Source: Paenibacillus aceris
Lineage (GTDB): Bacteria; Bacillota; Bacilli; Paenibacillales; NBRC-103111
Length of the DNA stretch: 61,612 nt
Direction: 5' to 3'
Assembly: GCF_017874035.1 (NCBI RefSeq)
Contig: NZ_JAGGKV010000032.1
Span: 1-61,612 of the forward strand
Both the position numbers and the translations under genes were made by a program. The notes beneath the pieces are model-generated. The model was given only the letters and a program-made list of their open reading frames with translations. It was not told where the DNA came from and ran no database searches. This document shows, in pieces, positions 35,156 through 43,744 of the stretch; position 1 is the stretch's first letter, and the number at the start of each line of letters is the position of its first letter.

Positions 35156-36031
35156 ATGACCGTATCCGCAAGAATCAGAGGATTCATTACTATTGGGCTT
35201 CTTCCAGCTTTAGTGCTCTATCTGTTTTTTGTCATCGTGCCGATTTTCTGGTCAGCGTACTACGGCTTTTTCGACTGGAAAGGGATCGGAGCCGCCAAAT
35301 TTATCGGATTAGACAACTATGTGGAAGTGTTCAAAGATCCAATCTTCTGGAAGTCGTTCAAAAACAATATGCTTATCGTTGCAGCGTCCGTGTTCGGTCA
35401 AGTACCGATTGCCTTGATTTTAGCGCTTTTGCTTATGAAAAGTACCTTTTTCCAGCGTGTCATTCGTGCTTCCGTCTTTATGCCCATGGTGCTTTCCTCT
35501 GTTGTTGTCGGGATCATCTGGGGTTACATTTATCACCCGCAAATCGGTATTTTGAACTTCTTGCTCGATGGCGTCGGTCTTGACAGCTGGAAGAAAGCTT
35601 GGCTTTCCGATCCGAAAGTATCGATGTACGCCCTCATGGTGCCGATCATCTGGAATTATATTGGACCTTACATGATTATGTTTATTGCCGCTCTACAAAA
35701 TATTTCACCAGAGATCGAGGATGCCGCGCAGCTTGACGGGGTGGGTCCTGTCCGCAAATTGTTTGCTGTCACGCTGCCAATGATCTGGGATACCGTCAAA
35801 GTCGCTGTCGTGCTATGTATCTCCGGAAGCTTGAAGGCTTTCGATCTCATCTACGTGATGACGGGCGGAGGTCCGGCGCACTCTACCGAACTGCTTGCTT
35901 CTTACATGTATAACAGTACCTTCAATGTGTATCGTTTCGGCTTCGGAAGTGCGATTTCCACAGCCATTATTATTCTTAGCTTGATCTTGATTGTAGGCAG
36001 CCAACGTCTTATGAAGCGCGATTACCGTTAA
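35156..36031 (+). CDS. CUT1 ABC sugar transporter permease (MalF/UgpA-like)
   Basis: 291 aa with six predicted membrane helices. The EAA loop that contacts the ATPase is visible as EDAAQLDGVGPVRKLFAVTL (about 187-206). With the next gene it forms the channel for the binding protein at 33734. No ATPase gene is present in the operon, so a shared MsmX-type ATPase elsewhere is expected. ATG 35156 follows AGGGGGG. Confidence 0.92.
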   Translation: MTVSARIRGFITIGLLPALVLYLFFVIVPIFWSAYYGFFDWKGIGAAKFIGLDNYVEVFKDPIFWKSFKNNMLIVAASVFGQVPIALILALLLMKSTFFQRVIRASVFMPMVLSSVVVGIIWGYIYHPQIGILNFLLDGVGLDSWKKAWLSDPKVSMYALMVPIIWNYIGPYMIMFIAALQNISPEIEDAAQLDGVGPVRKLFAVTLPMIWDTVKVAVVLCISGSLKAFDLIYVMTGGGPAHSTELLASYMYNSTFNVYRFGFGSAISTAIIILSLILIVGSQRLMKRDYR

Positions 36032-36067
36032 AAATTAAGGAAAAGAGTTCTCTCAGGAGGGACATCT

Positions 36068-36940
36068 ATGGAGCAGGTTGTATCGATGCAGACGGGTTTT
36101 CCCGCTGGAGGTAAGAAACGGAAAGTTTGGACGCGAGGCGTCGTTAATATTTTGCTTAGCTTGTACGCGCTAGTCACGTTGTACCCGCTCATATGGTTGT
36201 TTATGAGTGCGTTGAAGTCCAATGAAGAGTTTTATTCGCGGCCCTTTTTGCTGCCGCTAACTTGGAAATGGGACAATATCGTCAGAGCCTGGAAAGTATC
36301 CGGCATGGGGCTCTCGCTTTGGAATTCCACGGTCGTTACGATTGCTTCTCTCGTGCTGACATTAGTGTTGGGGGCTCTGGCAGCCTTTGTATTATCACGG
36401 TTTGAGTTCAAATTAAAGCCTTTCTTCATGGGATTATTCCTGCTCGGGATGCTCATTCCGATTCACAGTACGTTAGTTCCTCTTTTTATTATTATGAAAA
36501 AAGTAGGCCTTTTGAATACGTACGGTGCACTTATCCTGCCTTATGCGGCTTTTGAGCTGCCGCTTGCGATCTTCGTTGTTGCCGCCTATTTGGTCACCAT
36601 TCCTAAAGAGATTGAGGAAGCGGCTTTGATCGACGGCACAGGCTACTGGGGTATTTTCTTCCGGATGATGCTGCCGCTTAGCTTACCGGCGCTTTCGACG
36701 GTTGCGATCTTAGGTTTTTTGCGGTTTTGGAATGATTTTGCGTTTGCTCTGGTGTTTATTAGCAAGCCTGCGCTGAAGACTGTTCCGCTGAGCTTGTCCG
36801 CTTTTGCTACAGGTTATATGACCGATTACGAGTTGACGATGGCCGCGCTTGCCATTGCTGTACTGCCGACGATTGTCGTGTTCCTGCTGTTCCAGGAGCA
36901 GATTATGAAGGGCATGACGGCGGGTGCTGTAAAAGGCTAA
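36068..36940 (+). CDS. CUT1 ABC sugar transporter permease (MalG/UgpE-like)
   Basis: 290 aa, six membrane helices after a 20-residue basic N-terminus. The EAA loop is EEAALIDGTGYWGIFFRMML (about 179-198). It is the partner of the preceding permease, from which it is separated by 36 bases, with AGGAGGG upstream. The Gfo/Idh/MocA gene follows 26 bases later. Confidence 0.92.
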   Translation: MEQVVSMQTGFPAGGKKRKVWTRGVVNILLSLYALVTLYPLIWLFMSALKSNEEFYSRPFLLPLTWKWDNIVRAWKVSGMGLSLWNSTVVTIASLVLTLVLGALAAFVLSRFEFKLKPFFMGLFLLGMLIPIHSTLVPLFIIMKKVGLLNTYGALILPYAAFELPLAIFVVAAYLVTIPKEIEEAALIDGTGYWGIFFRMMLPLSLPALSTVAILGFLRFWNDFAFALVFISKPALKTVPLSLSAFATGYMTDYELTMAALAIAVLPTIVVFLLFQEQIMKGMTAGAVKG

Positions 36941-36966
36941 TCAATTATCATCCTTGGGAGGACATC

Positions 36967-38031
36967 ATGACGAAATTAAAAGTTGCGGTGATCGGAGCTG
37001 GCTCCATTTCCGATGCACATTTGACTTCATATATGGAACATCCTGAAGTTGAGCTGTACGGCATCGTCGATATGAACGAGGAACGGGCGCGCGCGGCTGT
37101 AGAGAAGTACGGAGCGAAGGTTGCCTTTACCGACTACCGTGAGATGCTGGCTGATCCGCAGGTGGAAGCGGTGAGCATCTGCACATGGAACAACACGCAC
37201 GGCGCTTTGAGTATTGCCGTGCTGGAAGCAGGCAAGCACGTGCTGTGCGAGAAGCCGCTTTGCACGACGGTCGAAGAAGCCTTGCGCGTCGAGGAGGCGG
37301 TTCGCCGCAGCGGCAAGCTGCTGATGGTCGGCTTCGTCCGCCGCTTTGGCACGAACGCGCAGGTGCTGCGCCGCTTCATTGATGCAGGCGAGCTTGGCGA
37401 GATTTACTACGCCAAGGCTTCGTACTTGCGCCGGTTAGGCAATCCCGGCGGCTGGTTCGCCGACAAGGAGCGCGCCGGCGGCGGTCCGCTTTTTGACATC
37501 GGCATTCATGTCATCGACTTATGCTGGTACTTGATGGACCGGCCGAAGGTGAAGTCGGTCAGCGGGAACACGTATACGAAGCTGGGCAACCGTTCGCATA
37601 TCAAGAACTTGAGCTTCTATAAGGCAGCGGATTACGATGCTTCCCAAAATACCGTGGAAGACATGGCGAATGCCCTCATCCGGTTTGAGAACGGCGCGTC
37701 GCTCATGGTCGACGTTTCCTTCACCTTGCATGCGAAGATGAAGAATGAATTCGCTGTGAAGATATTTGGCGATAAGGGCGGCGCCGAGATCGAGCCGGAT
37801 TTCTGCATCGTGAGCGAGAAACACGACACGATCATTAATGTGACGCCGCAGATCGATCATCCTTCGTTCGAATTCATGGACGGCTTCCGTAATGAAATCG
37901 ACCATTTTGTGCAGGTTTGTTTAGGGCGTCAGGCGTTGATTTCTCCTGTTCGAGACGGCGTGGAATTGACCAAAATCTTGTGCGCGATCTATGAGTCGAG
38001 CGAAAAAGGTATAGAGATTCATTTTGACTAA
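36967..38031 (+). CDS. Gfo/Idh/MocA family oxidoreductase
   Basis: 354 aa. An N-terminal Rossmann domain with VIGAGSISDAH (9-19) and the family EKP motif in HVLCEKPLCTT, and a C-terminal alpha/beta domain with GGGPLFDIGIHVIDLCWYL, whose D and H are the usual catalytic residues. Members oxidise sugars, inositols or glucosides with NAD(P). In this operon it probably acts on the imported sugar or its product, together with the isomerase that follows. Confidence 0.9.
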   Translation: MTKLKVAVIGAGSISDAHLTSYMEHPEVELYGIVDMNEERARAAVEKYGAKVAFTDYREMLADPQVEAVSICTWNNTHGALSIAVLEAGKHVLCEKPLCTTVEEALRVEEAVRRSGKLLMVGFVRRFGTNAQVLRRFIDAGELGEIYYAKASYLRRLGNPGGWFADKERAGGGPLFDIGIHVIDLCWYLMDRPKVKSVSGNTYTKLGNRSHIKNLSFYKAADYDASQNTVEDMANALIRFENGASLMVDVSFTLHAKMKNEFAVKIFGDKGGAEIEPDFCIVSEKHDTIINVTPQIDHPSFEFMDGFRNEIDHFVQVCLGRQALISPVRDGVELTKILCAIYESSEKGIEIHFD

Positions 38032-38102
38032 ACGATAGTAAAAGACATAGAAACATACAACGAACTCCGGAACTAACAGCATGGATGTGGAGGTAACAGC
38101 GG

Positions 38103-38987
38103 ATGGCTCTCAATAATCCGATCGGGATCATCGTAGATAGCTTTGGAGTGGGAATTAGAGAAGGTTTGCGGAAAGCGAAGGAAGCGGGCGCCGATGGCGT
38201 TCAAATTTATGCGGTTAGCGGTGAAATGGACCCTGATCGCCTAACGGCCGCTGACAGGCAGGAGCTTCGGGCTTATATCGCCTCGTTAGGTTTGGAGGTT
38301 TCGGCCCTATGCGGGGATTTGGCTGGGCATGGTTTTCAAGACGAAACGGCAAACCCGGCCAAAATTGCAAAATCCAAGCAGATCCTTGATCTGGCGCTTG
38401 ATCTTGGAACGAACATCGTCACGACACATATCGGCATCGTCCCGGAGGATACGCAAAGCGATGTGTATCTCAGCATGCAGCGGGCTTGCGAGGAACTGGG
38501 CCAATACGCGCACAGCAAAGGCGCGTTCTTCGCCATCGAAACAGGGCCGGAGCGGGCGGAGCATCTCAAACGTTTTCTCGACACGATGAGCACGAAAGGC
38601 GTCTCTGTCAATTTTGATCCAGCGAATATGGTGATGGTGACCGGCGACGATCCTGTGCAAGGCGTGCTGAGTTTAAAAGACTACATTGTACACACACATG
38701 TCAAAGATGGCGTCCGTTATCGTGAAATCGATCCGATTCTGGTATACGGAGCTCTTGGCCTCGAAGCAATGGATCACGCCAAAATTGCCGAGATGGCATC
38801 GGGCGGCTCAGGGGCTGCTTTCGCGGAGGTTCCGCTGGGCGAAGGTGAAGTGCCCTTTGGCGCTTACTTCCGGGCGCTGAAGGAAATTGGGTACACCGGT
38901 TATTTGACCATTGAGCGAGAGGTCGGAGAAAATCCTGAAGCGGATATCCGGCAAGCCGTGCAATACATTGAGCAGTTTAAGAGGTAA
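38103..38987 (+). CDS. Sugar phosphate isomerase/epimerase (xylose-isomerase-like TIM barrel)
   Basis: 294 aa, AP endonuclease 2/IolE-IolI-type barrel. Likely metal ligands are Glu in AIETGPE, Asp in NFDPANM, His in HTHVKDG and Glu in TIEREVGEN. Relatives isomerise or epimerise keto-sugars and inosose. It is the last gene of the ABC-dehydrogenase operon, 71 bases after the dehydrogenase, with TGGAGGT upstream. The pathway substrate is unknown. Confidence 0.87.
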   Translation: MALNNPIGIIVDSFGVGIREGLRKAKEAGADGVQIYAVSGEMDPDRLTAADRQELRAYIASLGLEVSALCGDLAGHGFQDETANPAKIAKSKQILDLALDLGTNIVTTHIGIVPEDTQSDVYLSMQRACEELGQYAHSKGAFFAIETGPERAEHLKRFLDTMSTKGVSVNFDPANMVMVTGDDPVQGVLSLKDYIVHTHVKDGVRYREIDPILVYGALGLEAMDHAKIAEMASGGSGAAFAEVPLGEGEVPFGAYFRALKEIGYTGYLTIEREVGENPEADIRQAVQYIEQFKR

Positions 38988-38991
38988 AAGA

Positions 38992-39038
38992 ATCGCCATT
39001 CTTCGGGGCCGTGAGGCTCAGAGGGGTGGCGTTTTTAT
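38992..39038 (+). terminator. Terminator of the second sugar operon
   Basis: CGCCA (38994-38998) pairs with TGGCG (39027-39031) around an inner GCC/GGC helix, followed by TTTTTA. Confidence 0.6.
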
Positions 39039-39245
39039 GTTTGGTTGGGGTGAGGGGATGGTCTGGGAAAGCGTAGGGGGATGGGAGTGGATAATGGGGG
39101 AGGAAGGGAGGATGAGGAGGGAGAGGTGGAAAAAGATGAAAGGTGAACGATGAAAGATGAAGATGAAGATGAAGATGAAAGATGAAAGATGAAAGATGAA
39201 AGGTGAAAGATGAATGATGAAAGACGAAAGAAAGATGTAGAGGTA
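39039..39245 (+). repeat. Purine-rich tract with GATGAA/GATGAAA tandem repeats
   Basis: The plus strand is overwhelmingly purine for about 200 bases. From 39135 to 39231 it is built of hexamer GATGAA and heptamer GATGAAA units in near-perfect tandem. ORFs here encode only low-complexity sequence (the minus frame gives FHLSSF-like repeats) and lack ribosome binding sites, so I call it non-coding. Confidence 0.8.
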
Positions 39246-39336
39246 GAGGCTTCAGAATAAGCTTCACTTTTACGTTCACTATCACTTTCACCTTCCCTTC
39301 ACCTCTGCCTCAAGTTGATGCACCGTGAACAGGTAT
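39246..39336. repeat. Pyrimidine-rich arm partly complementary to the purine tract
   Basis: After AGGCTTCAGAATAAGCTTC the plus strand switches to pyrimidine-rich sequence (39263-39312, with CACTTTCACCTTCCC). It can pair imperfectly with the GGTGAAAG-type units to its left, giving a long irregular inverted repeat. Confidence 0.55.
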
Positions 39337-39592
39337 GGGAACTACAGGACGCTATTTTATCGGAAATAGCCTTTGAGCTGGGGAAAGGGGAACTAGGGGA
39401 CGCTATTTCACCATTTTGGGACAAAATTAGCCTATAGATGGAGAATAAGGCCCTGTAGTTCCACTCCAGCACATGATTCTCCGTCTTTCACCTTAATAGC
39501 GGCCCGACGTTCCCTTAATTTATACGAACGGCGAAAACACTCGTTTTCTTATTTTGAGCAGACAACGAATACGCTAGTTCCTATAGATGGAG
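39337..39592. repeat. Cluster of short palindromic intergenic repeats
   Basis: Unit GGGAACTACAGGACGCTATT occurs at 39337 and, as GGGAACTAGGGGACGCTATT, at 39388. It recurs inverted at 39444-39462 and, diverged, inverted at 39491-39514. Each forward copy continues into a small hairpin (GCTATTT/AAATAGC at 39351-39370). CCTATAGATGGAG is exactly repeated at 39431 and 39580. No transposase is nearby. A shorter relative (GGGGAACTTGCGGACGC) is at 61199. Confidence 0.75.
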
Positions 39593-39734
39593 GAGCTATA
39601 TGCTGTCCGTTAGAAGTACGTATAAAAGAACGTCCACCGTGATGATGCAACTTTGCTCCGCACTCACACACCTCATCGAACACGCGCCCCCCGTTGCTCG
39701 TCCCCACCGTCCCGCGCCAGTCACGCCCGCGCCG

Positions 39735-40577
39735 CTAAGACTTCCCCTTGCGCGTCAGCTCCGCAAGCGACACCCACTGCTCCTCGGTCACCTCGAGCAG
39801 ATCGTTGAACTGCCCGGCGCCCTGCAGCCATTCGCCGCCGTCGATCGTGACGACTTCGCCGTTGACGTACCCGGCGTAGTCCGAAATCAGATAAGCCGCG
39901 AGGTTCGCGAGCTCATCCTTTTCCCCGACCCGCCGCAGCGGCACGCGGTTCAGCAGCTTCTCCGACAGCTCAGGCGTCGGAGCCAATCGGCTCCACGCGC
40001 CGTCGGTCGGGAACAGCCCCGGCGCGATGGCGACTTGCCGGATGCCGTGGCGCGCCCATTCAACGGCAAGCGAGCGCGTCAAGGCGAGCACGCCGGCCTT
40101 GGCGGCCGCCGACGGCACTACGAAGGCCGAGCCGGTGGAGGCATAAGAGGTGACGATGTTCAGCATCGTTCCGCCGACGCCTTGCTCGATCCATCTTTTG
40201 CCCACTTCCAGCGTGGTATAAAACGTGCCGTGAAGGACAATATTCAGCACCGCATCAACCGCACGCGGAGACAAATTCTCCGTAGGGCTGGCAAAATTGC
40301 CAGCCGCATTGTTAATTAGAACATCAATCCGGCCATAATGCTGCTCCACGGCTGACACCATCTCCGCAATTTGCTGCGGATCCCGCACATCACAGCTTTT
40401 GTAGAACACTTCACCGCCCATTTCGGAAGCGGCTTTTGCCAACACTTCCTCACGGCGGCTCGTAATGGCGAGCCGCGCTCCCAGCTCGAGGAAGCGTTCC
40501 CCCATAGCACGGCCCAGACCGGTGCCGCCACCCGTAACGAGAATGACTTTATCCTTCAACAAAGATGCATCGAACAT
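39735..40577 (-). CDS. SDR oxidoreductase, 2,4-dienoyl-CoA reductase type
   Basis: 280 aa. NAD(P)-binding GGGTGLG (16-22), NNAAG (89-93), and a catalytic region in which the usual YxxxK is SAAAK (S156, K160) with Y145 upstream. I recall the same arrangement (VPSASAKAG) in mitochondrial dienoyl-CoA reductase, which supports action on unsaturated fatty acyl-CoAs. It is the last gene of an operon with a thioesterase and an acyl-CoA ligase. Start 40577 is chosen after AGGGTGG; two in-frame ATGs upstream lack sites. The gene is GC-rich. Confidence 0.83.
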   Translation of the reverse strand: MFDASLLKDKVILVTGGGTGLGRAMGERFLELGARLAITSRREEVLAKAASEMGGEVFYKSCDVRDPQQIAEMVSAVEQHYGRIDVLINNAAGNFASPTENLSPRAVDAVLNIVLHGTFYTTLEVGKRWIEQGVGGTMLNIVTSYASTGSAFVVPSAAAKAGVLALTRSLAVEWARHGIRQVAIAPGLFPTDGAWSRLAPTPELSEKLLNRVPLRRVGEKDELANLAAYLISDYAGYVNGEVVTIDGGEWLQGAGQFNDLLEVTEEQWVSLAELTRKGKS

Positions 40578-40613
40578 ATCCACCCTGCCCTTCATCAATA
40601 AATTCATATTTCC

Positions 40614-41063
40614 CTATTGGAGGAACCCAGCTTCGAACTGCTCGATCCGGCTCGCTAGATCCCCAGGCAGCGGTGTGCCTTTTTGCGTATGAACATCGAC
40701 ATAGACACCGGTGCTCGTACCCAAGCTCACGACTTGCTGCGTGTCCCGCTTAACAATCGCATAATGCAGGTCAAGGGAGGATTTGCCAATGCGATTTATT
40801 TTCATATAAATATCAAGGTTGTCGTTAAAATGGCCCTGAGATTTATATTCAACACTCTGGTTCACAATGAAAAACGTCTTATCTAACGGAGCGCCCCCAG
40901 GGCCTGCAAAAAACAACCCCAACCCATTCATATACTCACACCGCGCCTGCTCCATATAAATAACGGAAGTAAGGTGGCTCATATGTCCGTTCGCATCGGT
41001 TTCGCAGAAGCGGACTTTTGCACTTGTATAAAATCGGAAGCCTTCCAATTCAGAAAAGTTCAT
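40614..41063 (-). CDS. Acyl-CoA thioesterase (4HBT hot-dog fold)
   Basis: 149 aa, single hot-dog domain. The active-site loop ETDANGHMSHLTSVIYMEQAR (20-40; Asp and the following helix) is of the YbgC/4-hydroxybenzoyl-CoA thioesterase type. It would release free acid and CoA from acyl-CoA. It starts 7 bases after the acyl-CoA ligase stop, so the two are co-translated, and 36 bases separate it from the SDR. Confidence 0.87.
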   Translation of the reverse strand: MNFSELEGFRFYTSAKVRFCETDANGHMSHLTSVIYMEQARCEYMNGLGLFFAGPGGAPLDKTFFIVNQSVEYKSQGHFNDNLDIYMKINRIGKSSLDLHYAIVKRDTQQVVSLGTSTGVYVDVHTQKGTPLPGDLASRIEQFEAGFLQ

Positions 41064-41070
41064 GACGTCT

Positions 41071-42687
41071 CTAGTCTCCTGTAAAATAGGTTTGATACTG
41101 CTCGCGCAGCTCGCGTTTCATGAATTTGCCCACCGAGGTACGAGGGATTTCGTGAAGAAACACCACATCATCTGGGATCCACCACTTGGCAAACTTGTCT
41201 TCTATAAAAGCAAGCAACCCCTTTTTGTCCCCCGCTTGCAGCGCAGCATCCTTCAGGACGACGCAGGCGAGAGGGCGCTCCTCCCATTTGGGATGCGGCA
41301 CGCCGATGACGCAAGCCTCAAAAACATTCGGATGCGCCATTAACGCGTTCTCCAAGTCGAGGGATGAAATCCATTCCCCGCCGCTTTTGACCAAATCCTT
41401 GGCTCTGTCGACCAGCTTCACAAATCCTTCGCTATCAATCACTGCGATATCCCCGCTATGGAACCAGCCGTCCTGGAAAGCTTCTGCAGTTCGGACATCT
41501 TTGTAGTATTCGGTCGCTACCCAGGGCCCTCGCAGCATAATTTCACCCATTTCTTTACCGTCCCAAGCCACCTCGCCTCGAGGTCCGACGATCTTCATAT
41601 CAAGACCGGGCACCAGCAGCCCTTGCATCGCCCTCGTATCGTATTGTTCATCCAGCGATGCCTTTTCTTGATAGCTTTTTAGCCGGGCTACCGTAACGAG
41701 CGGACATGTTTCCGTCATGCCATAAGCATGATAGAACGGCACTTTCAGCCGCTGCTCATAGCTTTCAATCAGACTGCGAGGGGCGGCAGATCCGCCGCAG
41801 ACTACGGCGCGTAAAGAAGAGAGATCCAACTGCAGCGCTTCTTGCGCTTTGAGGGCGGCCGTCCAAACGGTCGGCACGCCTGCCGCAATGGTGACTTTCT
41901 CGTCCGCAACCAGTCGGAGCAGAATGTCCGGCGTTGGGGCCGGTCCCGGAAGCACTTGCTTGCTGCCGAACCAGACGGAGGCAAAAGGGAGCCCCCAGGC
42001 GTTAACATGGAACATCGGGACGATAGGAAGCACGGTATCACGTTCCGAAAGGCCTAGCGTATCCGACAAGCCGATGGACAGCGAATGCAGATAAATTCCG
42101 CGATGGGAGTACACGACACCCTTCGGATTTCCAGTTGTAGCGGACGTATAGCACATACCGGCGGGAGCGCTTTCATTTATATATTCTGGATATGTAAAAT
42201 GAGGATCTCCGCTCTCTATCATGTTCTCATATAAGTAGACAGGCTGTAAAGAAGTAGGCGGCAGCGCCTTTTTATCCGTCATGATGATATAGCCTTCGAT
42301 GGTCGTCAGTTGATCTTTAATCTTTTCGATAATAGGCAGCAAAGTCTCGTCCACGAATAGGAAACGGTCTTCTGCATGGTTGAGAATATAGGCGATATGG
42401 TCGGCGGGGAGGCGGATATTGACTGTGTGCAGGACAGCTTCCATGCAGGGGATAGCAAAATATGCTTCCAAATGCCAGTGATGGTTCCAAGCAAAAGTGG
42501 CAATCCGGTCCCCTGGCTTTACGCCGAGTGCTTGCAGAGAGCTGGACAACAACTTCGCGCGTCTTCCGAAATCAGCGTACGTATACCGGTGAATGCCGGT
42601 AATTGTCCGTGAAACAACCTCTTTTTTGGGGAATAAAGTTTGGGATCGTTCGAAGAGAGAGCGCAGCGTTAGTGGGTAATTGTCCAA
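41071..42687 (-). CDS. Fatty-acid--CoA ligase (AMP-forming)
   Basis: 538 aa, ANL superfamily. The phosphate-binding loop is TSATTGNPKGVVYSH, slightly divergent from the usual SGTTG. Further motifs are YHAYGMTETCP (A5), GWFHSGDIAVID (A7), VDRAKDLVKSGGEWIS (A8) and a C-terminal catalytic Lys in TSVGKFMKREL. It activates fatty or medium-chain acids to acyl-CoA. The start is TTG with GGAGGTG upstream. First gene of a three-gene lipid operon; the chain-length preference is not readable. Confidence 0.9.
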   Translation of the reverse strand: MDNYPLTLRSLFERSQTLFPKKEVVSRTITGIHRYTYADFGRRAKLLSSSLQALGVKPGDRIATFAWNHHWHLEAYFAIPCMEAVLHTVNIRLPADHIAYILNHAEDRFLFVDETLLPIIEKIKDQLTTIEGYIIMTDKKALPPTSLQPVYLYENMIESGDPHFTYPEYINESAPAGMCYTSATTGNPKGVVYSHRGIYLHSLSIGLSDTLGLSERDTVLPIVPMFHVNAWGLPFASVWFGSKQVLPGPAPTPDILLRLVADEKVTIAAGVPTVWTAALKAQEALQLDLSSLRAVVCGGSAAPRSLIESYEQRLKVPFYHAYGMTETCPLVTVARLKSYQEKASLDEQYDTRAMQGLLVPGLDMKIVGPRGEVAWDGKEMGEIMLRGPWVATEYYKDVRTAEAFQDGWFHSGDIAVIDSEGFVKLVDRAKDLVKSGGEWISSLDLENALMAHPNVFEACVIGVPHPKWEERPLACVVLKDAALQAGDKKGLLAFIEDKFAKWWIPDDVVFLHEIPRTSVGKFMKRELREQYQTYFTGD

Positions 42688-42777
42688 ATGGAAACACCTC
42701 CGGAGATTGTCTATTTCTATTGTAAATATATAAGGAGGGGGGACGAGATATGTCCAAAAAGTAACCCCGCATAATTA

Positions 42778-42822
42778 AAAACCGACTCCGCCGCATGCTG
42801 ATCATGCAGGGAATCGGTCTCT
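42778..42822 (-). terminator. Terminator of the HAD-phosphatase gene
   Basis: On minus, ACCGATTCCC and the inner GCATG/CATGC helix pair across to GGAGTCGGT, followed by TTTTTAATT. Confidence 0.7.
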
Positions 42823-42825
42823 TAT

Positions 42826-43623
42826 TTACACGTTTAAAATAAACTTCTCAATGACGTGTCTGACGCCGTCTTCATTATTGCTTTTGGTCACGTAATTAGC
42901 CAGCTCTTTGAGCTCCGGCAAAGCATTATCCATTGCGACACCAAGTCCCGCAACTTCCAGCATTTCACGGTCGTTCCACGCATCGCCAAGGGCAATGACC
43001 TCATCCAGCGTGCAGCCGATGTGACCAGCCAGAAAAGCGATCGCATGGCCTTTTGTTCCTTCTTTGTGCATGAATTCCAAATAGTGGGGTTTGGACTTCG
43101 TAATATGCATTTGCTCGCCGAGCAGCGGAAGCAGCTCCTCGCGGAGTTGGTCGCAAACTTCCGGTTTATCTACGATTAGCATTTTAGGTTGCGGAATGTC
43201 GATCCATTGGCGCAGGTCACCGATGATATAAGGCGTTTTGGAAAGACGCACGTAATTTTTAATTTTATCGTTATCTTCGCCTGCATAAAGCTTGTCGCCA
43301 TGGTAAAGCTGAAGATGGAGATTTCTCTTTTCGCAAAAGTCGAGCAGGAAGCGGGCGCTTTCCACCGGCACCATGCGCTCATAAAGCACTTCTTCGTCGA
43401 GGAGGTTTTTGATCGAAGCTCCTTGATACGTAATAATCGGCACGTTGAGTCCGATTTGGTTGGCGATTTTGGCTGCGGAAGGGAAGCTTCTCCCTGTCGC
43501 AATCGTTACCGTCACGCCCCGGGCAACCGCCTGATGCATCGCGTCAATCGTTTCCTGGGAAATGGTCAGATCATCACGCAGAAGCGTATCGTCTAAATCC
43601 GATGCTACTAATTTGTAAGTCAT
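42826..43623 (-). CDS. Cof-type HAD-IIB family phosphatase
   Basis: 265 aa. HAD motif I ASDLDDTLL (8-16), motif II TIATGRS, motif III Lys in KGHAIAFL and motif IV ALGDAWNDREML, with a large C2 cap (80-190). The family dephosphorylates sugar phosphates, FMN, or similar small molecules. Single gene with its own GGAGAGG site and terminator, divergent from the alkD-like gene. Confidence 0.9.
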   Translation of the reverse strand: MTYKLVASDLDDTLLRDDLTISQETIDAMHQAVARGVTVTIATGRSFPSAAKIANQIGLNVPIITYQGASIKNLLDEEVLYERMVPVESARFLLDFCEKRNLHLQLYHGDKLYAGEDNDKIKNYVRLSKTPYIIGDLRQWIDIPQPKMLIVDKPEVCDQLREELLPLLGEQMHITKSKPHYLEFMHKEGTKGHAIAFLAGHIGCTLDEVIALGDAWNDREMLEVAGLGVAMDNALPELKELANYVTKSNNEDGVRHVIEKFILNV

Positions 43624-43744
43624 GTGTTCCTCTCCGTTCCGATAGGTAGTCTATATAAAAATTCTGCTATAAGCATACCCGAATCAAAGCGGAATTGCTA
43701 GAATAAAGCAATAGCTTTTCAGATTAAAAGGAGGCGCGTAAACG

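Noticed and set aside
39135..39240. CRISPR-like array in the GATGAA tract
   Set aside because: Units are 6-7 bp, contiguous and without spacers; no cas genes nearby.
38977..39291. 104-codon minus frame with FHLSSF-type peptide repeats
   Set aside because: It is a direct translation of the GATGAA tandem repeat, with no RBS and no plausible protein.
39600..40319. 239-codon plus-strand frame starting after GGAGGAG near the palindromic repeats
   Set aside because: The apparent RBS is part of the CCTATAGATGGAG repeat, and most of the frame is antisense to the SDR gene, with low-complexity Arg/Pro/Ala sequence.
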